Shown here piece by piece: positions 9,057-17,660 of a stretch of DNA of 64,000 bases; the first letter of the stretch is position 1; each line of letters begins with the position of its first letter. Origin of the DNA: UKL13-2 sp036394575 (GTDB lineage: Bacteria; Pseudomonadota; Gammaproteobacteria; Burkholderiales; Usitatibacteraceae); NCBI GenBank assembly GCA_036394575.1, contig DASWEY010000057.1, forward strand, positions 1-64,000, written 5' to 3'. The position numbers and the translations under genes are program-made. The notes under the pieces are model-generated. The model was not told the DNA's origin. It searched no databases and worked only from the letters and a program-made list of their open reading frames with translations.

Positions 9057-9542
9057 ATGACCCGTTTTACCGTCAATGGCCAGCAATATGAGGCGAATGT
9101 CCCACCGGAAACGCCGCTGCTGTGGTTCCTGCGCGACAATCTACAACTGACCGGCACCAAGTTCGGCTGCGGCATGGCGCTGTGCGGCGCCTGCACCGTC
9201 CATATCAACGGCGAGGCGGTGCGCTCCTGCGTGACCCCGGTCTCCACCCTCAACGGCAAGCGCGTGACCACGATCGAGGAAATCGGTAAGACGCCGGTCG
9301 GCAAGAAGGTGCAGGCCGCCTGGATCGCCGAGGACGTCGTGCAATGCGGTTACTGCCAGTCCGGGCAGATCATGTCGGCCACGGCCCTGTTGAGCAGCAC
9401 CAAGGCGCCGACCGATGCGCAAATCGACGCCGCCATGAGCGGCAATATCTGTCGCTGCGGCACCTATAACCGGGTGCGTGCGGCGATCAAGTCGGCCGCC
9501 GCGGGCGGGACCGCCAAACCGGCGGCCAAGGCGAAGGCCTGA
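9057..9542 (+). CDS. iorA: Isoquinoline 1-oxidoreductase-type small subunit, two [2Fe-2S] clusters
   Basis: A 161-residue iron-sulfur subunit of a molybdenum hydroxylase. The plant-type [2Fe-2S] motif is FGCGMALCGACTVHINGE with a fourth Cys (RSCVTP). The second, helical cluster domain is VVQCGYCQSGQIM followed by GNICRCGTYNRV. It carries electrons from the molybdenum site to an external acceptor. The catalytic subunit gene follows after a 10-base gap. In this family there is no FAD subunit, which fits the two-gene arrangement. The true substrate is not established; homologues oxidise N-heterocycles or aldehydes. Confidence 0.9.
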   Translation: MTRFTVNGQQYEANVPPETPLLWFLRDNLQLTGTKFGCGMALCGACTVHINGEAVRSCVTPVSTLNGKRVTTIEEIGKTPVGKKVQAAWIAEDVVQCGYCQSGQIMSATALLSSTKAPTDAQIDAAMSGNICRCGTYNRVRAAIKSAAAGGTAKPAAKAKA

Positions 9543-9552
9543 GGAGATGACC

Positions 9553-11742
9553 ATGAAAAATACCATCAGCAAATCCTCCCGCGCCGTGAGCAGCGCGCGT
9601 CGCGACTTTCTCAAGAGCTCGGCGGCCATCGGCGGCGGCCTGGTTATCGGGTTCTATTTGCCGGGCGGAAACAAGATGGCCCAGGCGCAGACGCCGCCCA
9701 AGCCGGTGGTGTCGCCCAATGCCTTTTTGCGCATCGGCAGAGACGGCAGCGTGACGGTGCTGGTCAAGCATCTTGAATTCGGCCAGGGCATCATGACCGC
9801 GCTGCCGATGCTGGTCGCCGAAGAGCTCGACTGCGACTGGACCAAGGTGCGCGCCGAGCTGGCCCCGGCGGGACCGGCTTATGCCCACACCATGTACGGC
9901 ATGCAGATGACGGGCGGCTCCAGTTCGGTCATCAATTCTTGGGAACAAATGCGTACCGTCGGCGCCACCGCGCGCGCGATGTTGGTGACGGCGGCGGCCA
10001 GTCGCTGGAAAGTGGCGCCCGGCGAGTGCCATGTCGAGAACGGCATGATCACCGGCCCTTCCGGTCAGCGCGTCAGCTTCGGCGATGTCGCCGATGCCGC
10101 GGCCAAACTGCTGCCGCCCGACAAGGTCGCGCTCAAGGATGTGGGCGATTTTCGCATCATCGGCAAGCCGACCCGCCGCCTCGATTCCGGCGCCAAGGTC
10201 AATGGCAGCGCCATGTTCGGTCTCGATGTCACCGCCAAGCAGGTGCCGAACCTGCATGTGGCCCTGGTCAAGCGTGCGCCGCAATTTGGCGCCAGGGTGA
10301 AGAGCTTCAACGCCGACAAGGTTAACGGCATTCCAGGCGTCACCCATGTGGTGGAAATATCGAGCGGCGTGGCGGTGGTGGCGAAATCGTTCTGGGCGGC
10401 CAAGACCGGCCGCGATGCCCTGGTGGTGGAGTGGGATCTGGCGCCCGCGTCGAAGGCGTCCACGGTCGAACTGCGCAAAAGCTATCGCGAGCTGGCAAAG
10501 ACGCCGGGCACCGTGGCGAAAGCCGGCAATGTGGACGCGCTGAAAACGGCCGCCAAAACGGTCAGCGCGGAATTCGAGATGCCTTACCTGGCGCACGCCG
10601 CGATGGAGCCGCTCAATTGCACCGTGAAGGTGGATGCGGACCGCTGCGAAATCTGGGCCGGCACGCAGATGCAGACGGTGGACCAGGGTGCCGCGGCCAG
10701 AGTGCTGGGCTTCAAGCCGGAGCAGGTGAAGATCAATACCATGATCGCCGGCGGCGGCTTCGGGCGTCGCGCCAACCCGGTATCGGACTATATGGTCGAA
10801 GCCGTCGAGGTCGCCATGAAGGCGAAGGTGCCGGTAAAGACCGTCTGGACGCGCGAAGACGATATGCGCGGTGGCTACTATCGGCCGATGTATGTGCATC
10901 GCATCAATGCCGGCCTCGACAGCGCCGGCAAAATCACCGCCTGGGACCACACCCTGGTCGGGCAGTCGATACTGACCGGTACGCCGTTCGAGTCTTTCTT
11001 GGTCAAGGACGGCATCGATGCCACCAGTGTCGAAGGCGTCAGCGATACGCCGTATGAACTCCCGGGCATGCAGGTCAGCCTGCATTCGCCCAAACCCGGC
11101 GTGCCGGTGCTGTGGTGGCGCTCGGTGGGGCATACCCATACGGCGTTTGCCATGGAATCGATGATGGACGATCTGGCCAAGGCAGCCGGGCAGGACCCGG
11201 TCGAATTCCGGCGTGCCTATCTGGCCAAGCAGCCGCGAGTGTTGAAGGTGCTGAATACGGCCGCCGAAAAAGCGGGCTGGGGCAGCCCGCTGCCCAAGGG
11301 CCGGGCGCGCGGCATCGCGGTGCATGAAAGCTTCGGCAGCGTGGTCGCGCATGTGGCCGAGGTTTCCATCGATCAGGGTCAGATCAAGGTGCATCGCGTG
11401 GTGTCGGCGATCGACTGCGGCCTTGCCGTCAACCCGCTGACCATCGCCGCACAGGTCGAAGGGGCGGCCGCCTATGGGCTCAGTGCGGCGCTGTACGGCC
11501 AGGTGACGTTGAAGGACGGGGTGGTGGAGCAGTCCAATTTCCACGACTACCCGGTGCTGCGCCTGAACGAGATGCCGAAGTGCGAAGTGCATATTGTCGA
11601 GACCGGCGCCAAATCGCCGACCGGGGTGGGCGAACCGGGCACGCCGCCGATCGCGCCGGCGGTGGCCAATGCGGTCTTCGCCCTGACCGGCAAGCGTTTG
11701 CGCACCCTGCCGTTCAACGCGGAAGAGCTGAAAACGGCATAA
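9553..11742 (+). CDS. iorB: Molybdopterin-binding large subunit, IorB-like aldehyde/isoquinoline oxidoreductase
   Basis: Catalytic subunit binding molybdenum-cytosine-dinucleotide cofactor. The N terminus carries a twin-arginine signal (SARRDFLKSSAAIGGG), so the folded complex is exported. Recognisable cofactor-region segments are HLEFGQGIMTALPMLVAEEL, MIAGGGFGRRANPVSDYMVE and GVGEPGTPPIAPAVANAVF, the last carrying the active-site Glu. The ATG at 9553 was preferred to the one at 9547 because GAGGAG at 9541-9546 is then 6 bases upstream. About 729 residues, normal length. XdhC- and MocA-type maturation genes lie downstream and probably serve this enzyme. Confidence 0.9.
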   Translation: MKNTISKSSRAVSSARRDFLKSSAAIGGGLVIGFYLPGGNKMAQAQTPPKPVVSPNAFLRIGRDGSVTVLVKHLEFGQGIMTALPMLVAEELDCDWTKVRAELAPAGPAYAHTMYGMQMTGGSSSVINSWEQMRTVGATARAMLVTAAASRWKVAPGECHVENGMITGPSGQRVSFGDVADAAAKLLPPDKVALKDVGDFRIIGKPTRRLDSGAKVNGSAMFGLDVTAKQVPNLHVALVKRAPQFGARVKSFNADKVNGIPGVTHVVEISSGVAVVAKSFWAAKTGRDALVVEWDLAPASKASTVELRKSYRELAKTPGTVAKAGNVDALKTAAKTVSAEFEMPYLAHAAMEPLNCTVKVDADRCEIWAGTQMQTVDQGAAARVLGFKPEQVKINTMIAGGGFGRRANPVSDYMVEAVEVAMKAKVPVKTVWTREDDMRGGYYRPMYVHRINAGLDSAGKITAWDHTLVGQSILTGTPFESFLVKDGIDATSVEGVSDTPYELPGMQVSLHSPKPGVPVLWWRSVGHTHTAFAMESMMDDLAKAAGQDPVEFRRAYLAKQPRVLKVLNTAAEKAGWGSPLPKGRARGIAVHESFGSVVAHVAEVSIDQGQIKVHRVVSAIDCGLAVNPLTIAAQVEGAAAYGLSAALYGQVTLKDGVVEQSNFHDYPVLRLNEMPKCEVHIVETGAKSPTGVGEPGTPPIAPAVANAVFALTGKRLRTLPFNAEELKTA

Positions 11743-11759
11743 ATCATGCTGCGACCACG

Positions 11760-11792
11760 ATTGGGGAGCAGACTTGCTCCCCAATATTTTTC
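11760..11792 (+). terminator. Rho-independent terminator after iorB
   Basis: Perfect 11-base arms ATTGGGGAGCA and TGCTCCCCAAT with a 4-base loop are followed by ATTTTT. The hairpin lies 18 bases past the iorB stop and 22 bases before the next gene, so it should separate iorAB from the hydrolase-xdhC-mocA group. Confidence 0.9.
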
Positions 11793-11813
11793 GACGATGT
11801 GTAGAACTGCCGA

Positions 11814-12677
11814 ATGAAACGCGTGCATAAAATTCTGGCCTCGCTGCTGGCACTCGGAATCGCCGCGGGCTGCGCCTATGTGGATACCAGGCAGGGCGAG
11901 TGGATCTTCCGTCCGGTGCAGGGACAATGGTCGGGCTATCGGAACCAGGCGGCACATTTCGAGGAACATTGGATTCCGGTCGGCACCGAGGGCGAAAAAT
12001 TGCATGCCTGGTATTCGCCGGCGGCAGATCCCGATACGCCGGCCCTGCTTTACCTGCACGGCGCGCGCTGGAACCTGAGCGGCAGCGTGACGCGCATTCC
12101 GCGCTGGAATCGCATGGGATTCTCGGTGCTGGCCATCGATTACCGCGGCTTCGGGGAGTCGTCGGCGCATTCGCCCACCGAGCAATCGGCCAATGAGGAT
12201 GCCGAGGCCGCCTGGGCGTATTTGCAGAAGCTGGCGCCGGCGCGCAAGCACTTCATCTTCGGCCATTCGCTGGGCGGCGCCATGGCCGCGCAGCTGGCCG
12301 TGCGGCATCCGGAGGCGAGCGGGCTGATCCTCGAGGCGACCTTTACCAATATTCCCGAACTGATCAAGGAATACCCGCTGGGCTTCCTGCCCGTGGGCAT
12401 GCTGGTGCGGCAGCGCTTCGACAACCTCGAATGCATCCCGGCGGTGAAAATTCCGGTGCTGTTTGCGCATGGCACCAATGACAGCACAGTGCCGTTTAAA
12501 ATGAGCGAGCGCCTGTTTGCGGCGGCGACCGCGCCGAAGCGATTTTTCCGCGCCGAAGGCGGCACGCATCACAATCTGAGTGCGAATTATTTTGAGGAAT
12601 ACCGTCGCACGGTCGATGAATTTTTCGGCCTGGCCGTCACGGATAAGGGGAGCAGTCATGCAATCGCTGGATCTTGA
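11814..12677 (+). CDS. Lipoprotein alpha/beta hydrolase
   Basis: A 287-residue serine hydrolase with a lipoprotein signal (ASLLALGIAAGC, predicted lipidated Cys at residue 20). The fold shows an oxyanion/early strand ALLYLHGARWNLSG, nucleophile elbow FGHSLGGAM, catalytic Asp in HGTNDSTVPF and catalytic His in EGGTHHNL. It resembles serine aminopeptidase/BEM46-like hydrolases. The substrate is unknown. Its end overlaps the start of xdhC by 20 bases, so the two are likely co-transcribed despite no obvious functional tie. The membrane the lipoprotein sits in cannot be decided with certainty. Confidence 0.85.
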   Translation: MKRVHKILASLLALGIAAGCAYVDTRQGEWIFRPVQGQWSGYRNQAAHFEEHWIPVGTEGEKLHAWYSPAADPDTPALLYLHGARWNLSGSVTRIPRWNRMGFSVLAIDYRGFGESSAHSPTEQSANEDAEAAWAYLQKLAPARKHFIFGHSLGGAMAAQLAVRHPEASGLILEATFTNIPELIKEYPLGFLPVGMLVRQRFDNLECIPAVKIPVLFAHGTNDSTVPFKMSERLFAAATAPKRFFRAEGGTHHNLSANYFEEYRRTVDEFFGLAVTDKGSSHAIAGS

Positions 12678-13641
12678 GGTTCTCACCCATGCGCGCGAGT
12701 GGCTTGCCGACGGCCGGCGCGCCTGGCTGGTAACGGTCACACAGACCTTTGGCGCCAGTCCGCGCCCGCCGGGCTCGCTGATGGCGGTGCGCGACGATGG
12801 CATCGTGGTCGGCTCCGTTTCCGGTGGCTGCATTGAAGACGATCTGGTGGCGCGCCGCGAGGCGTTCGCCGGATCGGTGCCCGTACTACAAAGTTATGGC
12901 GTCACCGCCGATGAGGCGCGCCGCTTTGGCCTGCCCTGCGGCGGCCAGCTTGAAGTGGTGATCGAAGCCGCGCTGTCGGTCGTCCGGCTGGATGAGTTGT
13001 TCGGCAAGATCGCCGCCGGAGAAGTGTTCGCCCGCATTGTCGATCTGGGTTCCGGGCAATGGCGTTATCGACCCGCCGTGCCCACCGATGAAACGCTGCG
13101 CAATGACGGGGAATTCATCTGCATTCACGGCCCGCGCTGGCGTCTGCTGATCATCGGCGCCTCCGAGATCGCCCGCTATCTGGCGGAAGTCGCCGCCACG
13201 CTCGACTTTCAGGTGTTTGTCTGCGATCCGCGCGAAGAGTACCGCACCGCCTGGCGGGTAGCGGGCGCGACCTTTGTCGACGGCATGCCCGATGATGCCG
13301 TCGTCGCTTTCAAGGTCGATGCGCATACCGTCATCGTCACGGTGTCGCACGATCCCAAGCTGGACGATATGGCCCTGCTGGAGGCGCTGAAGACGGATGC
13401 GTTCTATGTCGGCGCGGTCGGCTCCAAGCGCACCAGCGACGAGCGCCGCCGGCGCCTGCGCGAATTTGATCTCAGCGCGGCGGACGTGGCAAGGCTGCAT
13501 GGCCCGGTCGGGTTGTCGATCGGCAGCCGCACGCCCCCGGAAATTGCCATCGCCATCCTCGCCGAACTGGTGGCCGCCAGAAATGGCGTCATGCTGGCGC
13601 GCGAAACGGATGGCATCTCCACCCCGGCGTCGGCGGCTTAG
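12658..13641 (+). CDS. xdhC: XdhC/CoxI family molybdenum cofactor maturation protein
   Basis: Chaperone that binds and inserts modified molybdenum cofactor into hydroxylases of the xanthine oxidase family. The N-terminal XdhC_CoxI domain shows SPRPPGSLMAVRDDG and SGGCIEDDLVARR. The C-terminal Rossmann domain shows LLIIGASEIARYLAE, YVGAVGSKRTSDERR and SIGSRTPPEIAIAILAE. The start MQSLDLEV at 12658 lies within the end of the preceding hydrolase gene. The probable client is the IorAB enzyme encoded just upstream. Cytoplasmic. Confidence 0.88.
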   Translation: MQSLDLEVLTHAREWLADGRRAWLVTVTQTFGASPRPPGSLMAVRDDGIVVGSVSGGCIEDDLVARREAFAGSVPVLQSYGVTADEARRFGLPCGGQLEVVIEAALSVVRLDELFGKIAAGEVFARIVDLGSGQWRYRPAVPTDETLRNDGEFICIHGPRWRLLIIGASEIARYLAEVAATLDFQVFVCDPREEYRTAWRVAGATFVDGMPDDAVVAFKVDAHTVIVTVSHDPKLDDMALLEALKTDAFYVGAVGSKRTSDERRRRLREFDLSAADVARLHGPVGLSIGSRTPPEIAIAILAELVAARNGVMLARETDGISTPASAA

Positions 13642-13647
13642 CCCGGT

Positions 13648-14223
13648 GTGTTGACCGGGATTCTGCTGGCGGCCGGCAGCGCGCGGCGCTTCGGTTCGCA
13701 AAAATTGCTGGCGCGCTTGCCCGATGGACGCTATGTGGTGGAAGCCAGCGCCGGCAGCCTGTTGGCGGCGGTCGGACGTGTGATCGCGGTCATCGGACGC
13801 GACGACCGTCTGCGGCAGGTGCTCGACGATTGCGGTTGCCAGGTGGTGGTCAACGAAACCGCGCCGGAAGGCATGGGTACCAGCATCGCGACCGGTGTGC
13901 GCGCCGGCGCGGCCGACAACCCGGCGGGTTGGATCGTGGCGCTGGGCGATATGCCCTATCTGCAGCCGGCCACCATCTGTGCTGTGCGCGACCGGCTGAT
14001 GGCCGGTGGCGGCATCGTAATTCCCACTCATCTTCAGCAGCGCGGACACCCGGTCGGTTTTGCCCGTGAATACGGCGCGGCGTTGATGAATCTGCGCGGC
14101 GACAGCGGCGCGCGCGCGGTGGTCAGTGCAGCGGTTGCCGACAATCCTGCGGTGCTGCAACTGGTGCCGGTAACGGACGCCGGCGCACTGGCCGATATCG
14201 ATACGCCGGCCGATTTACGCTGA
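13648..14223 (+). CDS. MocA-like molybdenum cofactor cytidylyltransferase
   Basis: A 191-residue nucleotidyltransferase starting at a GTG codon. The family motif LLAAGSARRFGSQKLLARL binds the nucleotide, GWIVALGDMPYLQP contains the metal-binding Asp, and the C terminus has DIDTPADL. In MocA this enzyme transfers CMP to molybdopterin to give the cytosine dinucleotide cofactor needed by IorB-type enzymes, which fits the neighbours. An adenylyl- or other nucleotidyltransferase role is possible from sequence alone. It begins 6 bases after the xdhC stop. Confidence 0.82.
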   Translation: MLTGILLAAGSARRFGSQKLLARLPDGRYVVEASAGSLLAAVGRVIAVIGRDDRLRQVLDDCGCQVVVNETAPEGMGTSIATGVRAGAADNPAGWIVALGDMPYLQPATICAVRDRLMAGGGIVIPTHLQQRGHPVGFAREYGAALMNLRGDSGARAVVSAAVADNPAVLQLVPVTDAGALADIDTPADLR

Positions 14224-14232
14224 GCAGGGTGC

Positions 14233-15174
14233 TCAGGATTTCTTGCGGTATTTTTCGCCGGCCTCGATCTTGCTGCCGATGATGTTCTGTTTTGGCGGCA
14301 GCGGGCAGGTGGTGAACTCGGAAAATGCACAGGGCGGGTTATAGGCCTTGTTGAAGTCGAGCTTGAAGGTGGTGTTGGGCGCGGGCCGCACATCGACATA
14401 CAGAAAGCGCGACGGCCGATACGTGGTAATGCCGGCGGTGGCGTCGCGGAACACGAAGAACAGGCCTTCATCTTCGCCGACCACGTCCATCCGGTACGAT
14501 TTTCCCATGAGTTTGAATTCGACATAGCCCGGGCAGGGCTCGTCGGATACTTCGTCGATGACATTGACGATGGAAATCTTTTTGCCGGGCGGGTAGGGAA
14601 CGAACTTCGCGTTCACGACAAACCGGGGGTCCGGGTCGTACCAGAGCCGGCCGGCGAAGTTCTTGCGAACCGCCGATTCATTGTCAGCCAGACGCAGCAC
14701 ATAGGTGCCGTCGCGCTCGATGATGTGCATGGAGATGCGGCCCAGCGATACCCAGTCGCGTTTGTCGCCGGCCGGCTGCAGGATGCGCTCGCCGGAGAAC
14801 GGCTTGCCTTCGCTGCTCATGCTGACCCCGTCGGCCAGCTTGAGGGTGACCTTGCCGGGCTCCACGGTGATGGTGCCCAGACGCCCCGGCCCGGTGCCAC
14901 GGAGTTCGGCGGGGAAGACGATGTCATTGTCCTTGCCGGTGCCGAAGGCGTTTGCACCGGGCTTCATCACGAAGCGTCCAGCCAGGGTCAGCCAGCCGTT
15001 GTCGCGCCGCAGGCTGTTCTCCATTTTGTCGTGCCAGGCTTCAATGTCTGCGATATATTCGAGCGGCACATCGGCTTTCACGGGCGCGGCAGCCTGGCTC
15101 GCGAAGGCGACGGCGAAGGTGATGGCACTGAGGGCGAGGGCCAGCCATGCGCGGCAGCGGGGGGCTAAAATCAT
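14233..15174 (-). CDS. DUF1684 domain protein, exported
   Basis: A 313-residue protein with an N-terminal signal peptide (LALALSAITFAVAFASQAAA). The mature part matches the DUF1684 pattern: WHDKMENSLRRDNGWLTLAG near the start, RLWYDPDPRFVVNAKFVPY in the middle, and a C-terminal block with RFLYVDVRPAPNTTFKLDFN and AYNPPCAFSEFTTCPLPP. The function of this family is unknown to me. It is convergent with the mocA-like gene (9-base gap) and followed upstream by waaF. Confidence 0.85.
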   Translation of the reverse strand: MILAPRCRAWLALALSAITFAVAFASQAAAPVKADVPLEYIADIEAWHDKMENSLRRDNGWLTLAGRFVMKPGANAFGTGKDNDIVFPAELRGTGPGRLGTITVEPGKVTLKLADGVSMSSEGKPFSGERILQPAGDKRDWVSLGRISMHIIERDGTYVLRLADNESAVRKNFAGRLWYDPDPRFVVNAKFVPYPPGKKISIVNVIDEVSDEPCPGYVEFKLMGKSYRMDVVGEDEGLFFVFRDATAGITTYRPSRFLYVDVRPAPNTTFKLDFNKAYNPPCAFSEFTTCPLPPKQNIIGSKIEAGEKYRKKS

Positions 15175-15205
15175 GTCAACTCCTGGGGCGAATGCAGGGT
15201 AAAAA

Positions 15206-16207
15206 TTATGCGCCGATTTCGGCGCCGATGCGGTCCGGACTCAGTTCGTTCATGCATTTGAAATGCCCCAGCGGGCACTCGCGCTGGAAGCAGGGGCTGC
15301 ACTCCACATTGAGCGAAATCACCTTGGCGCGCGACGACAGCGGCGGCGTGAATGCCGGCGAGCTGGAGCCATACAGGGCGGCCACCGGGACGCCGACGGC
15401 GCAGGCGATATGCATCAGACCGGAATCGTTGGTGACGACATATTCGGCAAGGCTCAGCAGGTCGATCGCTTCATCCAATCCGGTTGCGCCGGCGAGATTG
15501 GTGCAGATGTTCCCCGCCAGGGTATTGATTTCATCGGCAATGATGCGATCCTTGTTCGAACCGAACAGCCAGATCTGCTTGCCCAGAAGATGGCAACGCC
15601 GCGCCAGCTGCGCAAAGTGGCGGGGCGGCCAGCGCTTGGCCGGGCCGTACTCGGCGCCCGGACAGAAGGCGATGACCGGTTTGTCGGTGGTCAGCTTCAG
15701 CCGGTCGAGCGTCGCGGCGCGCCGGGCGGCGTCAACCTGCAAATTTGGCGGGGGAAGAGGGCGTTCAAGCACGGTGGCGTCAGGCTGCGCCAGCCAGGCG
15801 AAGCGTTCCACCATCAGGGGCAGGGCGCCGGTATCGAGATCACGGCAATCGTCCAGAATCCAGCCGCGCTTTTCGCCGCGAAAGCCGCTGATCAACTCGA
15901 TCCCGGCAAACCAGGGAATCAGCGCCGACTTGAATGTATTCGGCAATACGAATGCGCGTTGGTAGCCGTTGGCCGCCAGCCGCCTGCCGAGGGCTCGCCG
16001 CGCCAGCAGTTTCAGCTCGCCATGCGCGAAGGGATTCTCGATGACGTTGTCGACCTGCGGCATGCGTCGATAGACCGCCATCGCCCATTGCGGGGCCAGC
16101 ACATCGATTACCGCGTCAGGCATCTGTTCGCGCAGCCGCATCAGCAGCGGCTGGGAAAGGACGGCGTCGCCGACCCAGGAAGGGGCGACGATGAGAATGC
16201 GCGTCAC
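15206..16207 (-). CDS. waaF: Lipopolysaccharide heptosyltransferase II
   Basis: Glycosyltransferase family 9 enzyme adding the second heptose to the LPS inner core. It starts MTRILIVAPSWVGDAVLSQP, the typical WaaF beginning, with the sugar-nucleotide region AFCPGAEYGPAKRWP and the acceptor/donor motif TNDSGLMHIACAVGVPVAALYGS split across residues 245-270. The C terminus is rich in Cys (ECSPCFQRECPLGHFKC), as usual for this enzyme. Normal length at 333 residues. Cytoplasmic, membrane-associated. Confidence 0.93.
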   Translation of the reverse strand: MTRILIVAPSWVGDAVLSQPLLMRLREQMPDAVIDVLAPQWAMAVYRRMPQVDNVIENPFAHGELKLLARRALGRRLAANGYQRAFVLPNTFKSALIPWFAGIELISGFRGEKRGWILDDCRDLDTGALPLMVERFAWLAQPDATVLERPLPPPNLQVDAARRAATLDRLKLTTDKPVIAFCPGAEYGPAKRWPPRHFAQLARRCHLLGKQIWLFGSNKDRIIADEINTLAGNICTNLAGATGLDEAIDLLSLAEYVVTNDSGLMHIACAVGVPVAALYGSSSPAFTPPLSSRAKVISLNVECSPCFQRECPLGHFKCMNELSPDRIGAEIGA

Positions 16208-16259
16208 GCCCGCTCCCGAGCGGTTGCCGGCCTGTCCGTGGCGACGCGGCGGAACGCGT

Positions 16260-16469
16260 TCAGTGGACGGCCTTGACCGGACCGTCGAGTTTGTAGACGG
16301 TGCCGCAATAAGGGCATTTGGCCTCGCCGGTTTCGCTCAGATTGATGAATACCCGCGGATGGGTGTTCCACAGCTTCATCGACGGCATCGGGCAATGCAG
16401 GGGCAGGTCCGCGGCCGTCACGGTGATGTGTTGATACTTGAGTTCGGTGGGTGGGGCAGACTGGCTCAT
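16260..16469 (-). CDS. Small zinc-finger (CHCC) domain protein
   Basis: A 69-residue protein with potential zinc ligands in LHCPMPSMKLWNTHPRVF and CPYCGTVYKL, matching the small CHCC zinc-finger proteins related to the complex I NDUFS6 tail. The start MSQSAPPTE at 16469 is favoured by GGAGGA seven bases upstream; a GTG at 16484 is an alternative. It lies between waaF and ilvE on the same strand, 18 bases after ilvE. Its exact role is unknown. Confidence 0.8.
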   Translation of the reverse strand: MSQSAPPTELKYQHITVTAADLPLHCPMPSMKLWNTHPRVFINLSETGEAKCPYCGTVYKLDGPVKAVH

Positions 16470-16487
16470 CGTTGGGTCCTCCACGGC

Positions 16488-17411
16488 TTATTTGACCGGC
16501 GTCAGCCAGTGATGGTATTTGGGATTGCGCCCGGCGACGATGTCGAAGAATGCCGACTGCAATTTCTCGGTGACGGGCCCGCGCATGCCGTTGCCGATGA
16601 CACGGCCATCGAGTTCCCGGATCGGCGTGACTTCGGCGGCAGTGCCGGTGAAGAAGGCTTCGTCGGCAATGTAGACGTCGTCGCGGGTGATTTTGCGCGC
16701 TTCCACGGGGATGCCATGATCCGCGCACAGCAGCTGGATCGAACGCCAGGTGATGCCGTCGAGGGCCGAGGTCAGTTCGGGGGTGGCGACTTTGCCGTCG
16801 CGTACGATGAACAGATTCTCGCCGGCGCCCTCGGCCACAAAGCCGTCGGTGTCGAGCAGCAGGGCCTCGTCGTAGCCGTGGTCGACGGCTTCGTTGTTGG
16901 CGAGAATGGAATTGGCATAGGTCGAGGCCACCTTGGCGCGCGGCATGGTCACGTTGACGTGATGGCGTGCGTACGACGAGGTCTTGACGCGTATGCCCTT
17001 CTTCAGTCCGTCTTCGCCCAGATATGCACCCCAGGGCCAGGCGGCGATGGCGATATGCACTTTCGCTCCCCTGGGCGAGACCCCCATTTTTTCGGAGCCG
17101 TAGAACGCCAACGGGCGCAGATAACAGCTCTCCAGATTGTTTTCGCGCACCACCTGGCGCTGTGCCGCCATGATGTCCTCCATCGAGAAGGGCATCGCCA
17201 TCTGGTAGATCTTGGCGGAATTGAACAGGCGGGTGGTATGTTCCTTTAGGCGGAAGATGGCGGTGCCCAGTTCAGTCTTGTAGGCACGCACACCTTCGAA
17301 CACGGCCAGGCCGTAATGCAGCGAATGGGTGAGCACATGGGTATTGGCATCGCGCCAGGGCACCATTTTGCCGTCGTACCAGATGAGGCCGTCGCGGTCG
17401 GACATCGACAT
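16488..17411 (-). CDS. ilvE: Branched-chain amino acid aminotransferase
   Basis: Fold-type IV PLP enzyme interconverting branched-chain amino acids and their keto acids. Recognisable features: LIWYDGKMVPWRDANTHVLT at the start, HYGLAVFEGVRAY, the Lys-bearing segment PRAKVASTYANS, EGAGENLFIVRDG, and the C-terminal LDGRVIGNGMRGPVTEKL. The ATG at 17411 is preceded by GGAGAAG, giving 307 residues, the usual length. It is the first gene of the minus-strand group ilvE-zinc protein-waaF. Confidence 0.93.
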   Translation of the reverse strand: MSMSDRDGLIWYDGKMVPWRDANTHVLTHSLHYGLAVFEGVRAYKTELGTAIFRLKEHTTRLFNSAKIYQMAMPFSMEDIMAAQRQVVRENNLESCYLRPLAFYGSEKMGVSPRGAKVHIAIAAWPWGAYLGEDGLKKGIRVKTSSYARHHVNVTMPRAKVASTYANSILANNEAVDHGYDEALLLDTDGFVAEGAGENLFIVRDGKVATPELTSALDGITWRSIQLLCADHGIPVEARKITRDDVYIADEAFFTGTAAEVTPIRELDGRVIGNGMRGPVTEKLQSAFFDIVAGRNPKYHHWLTPVK

Positions 17412-17660
17412 ATTTCTTCTCCGGGATTCTTTGCGGTAGGGGAAAACCAAGCCCATGATTTTAACGCAAGAAGCCCGTTTCGCCGCCTTTACACGCAGAT
17501 TGGGCGGCAAATGGCCGGCAAGGAGTCGACAAAGTGATAACGCGCAAATCGGCTTATGTCATAATCAATCGGGCGCCTCTATAGACCATGCGGTGGTGAA
17601 ACTCCAAATAAGCCCAAAAAATTACGGCGTTAACTCCAACAATATAGCCACGCTACGACT

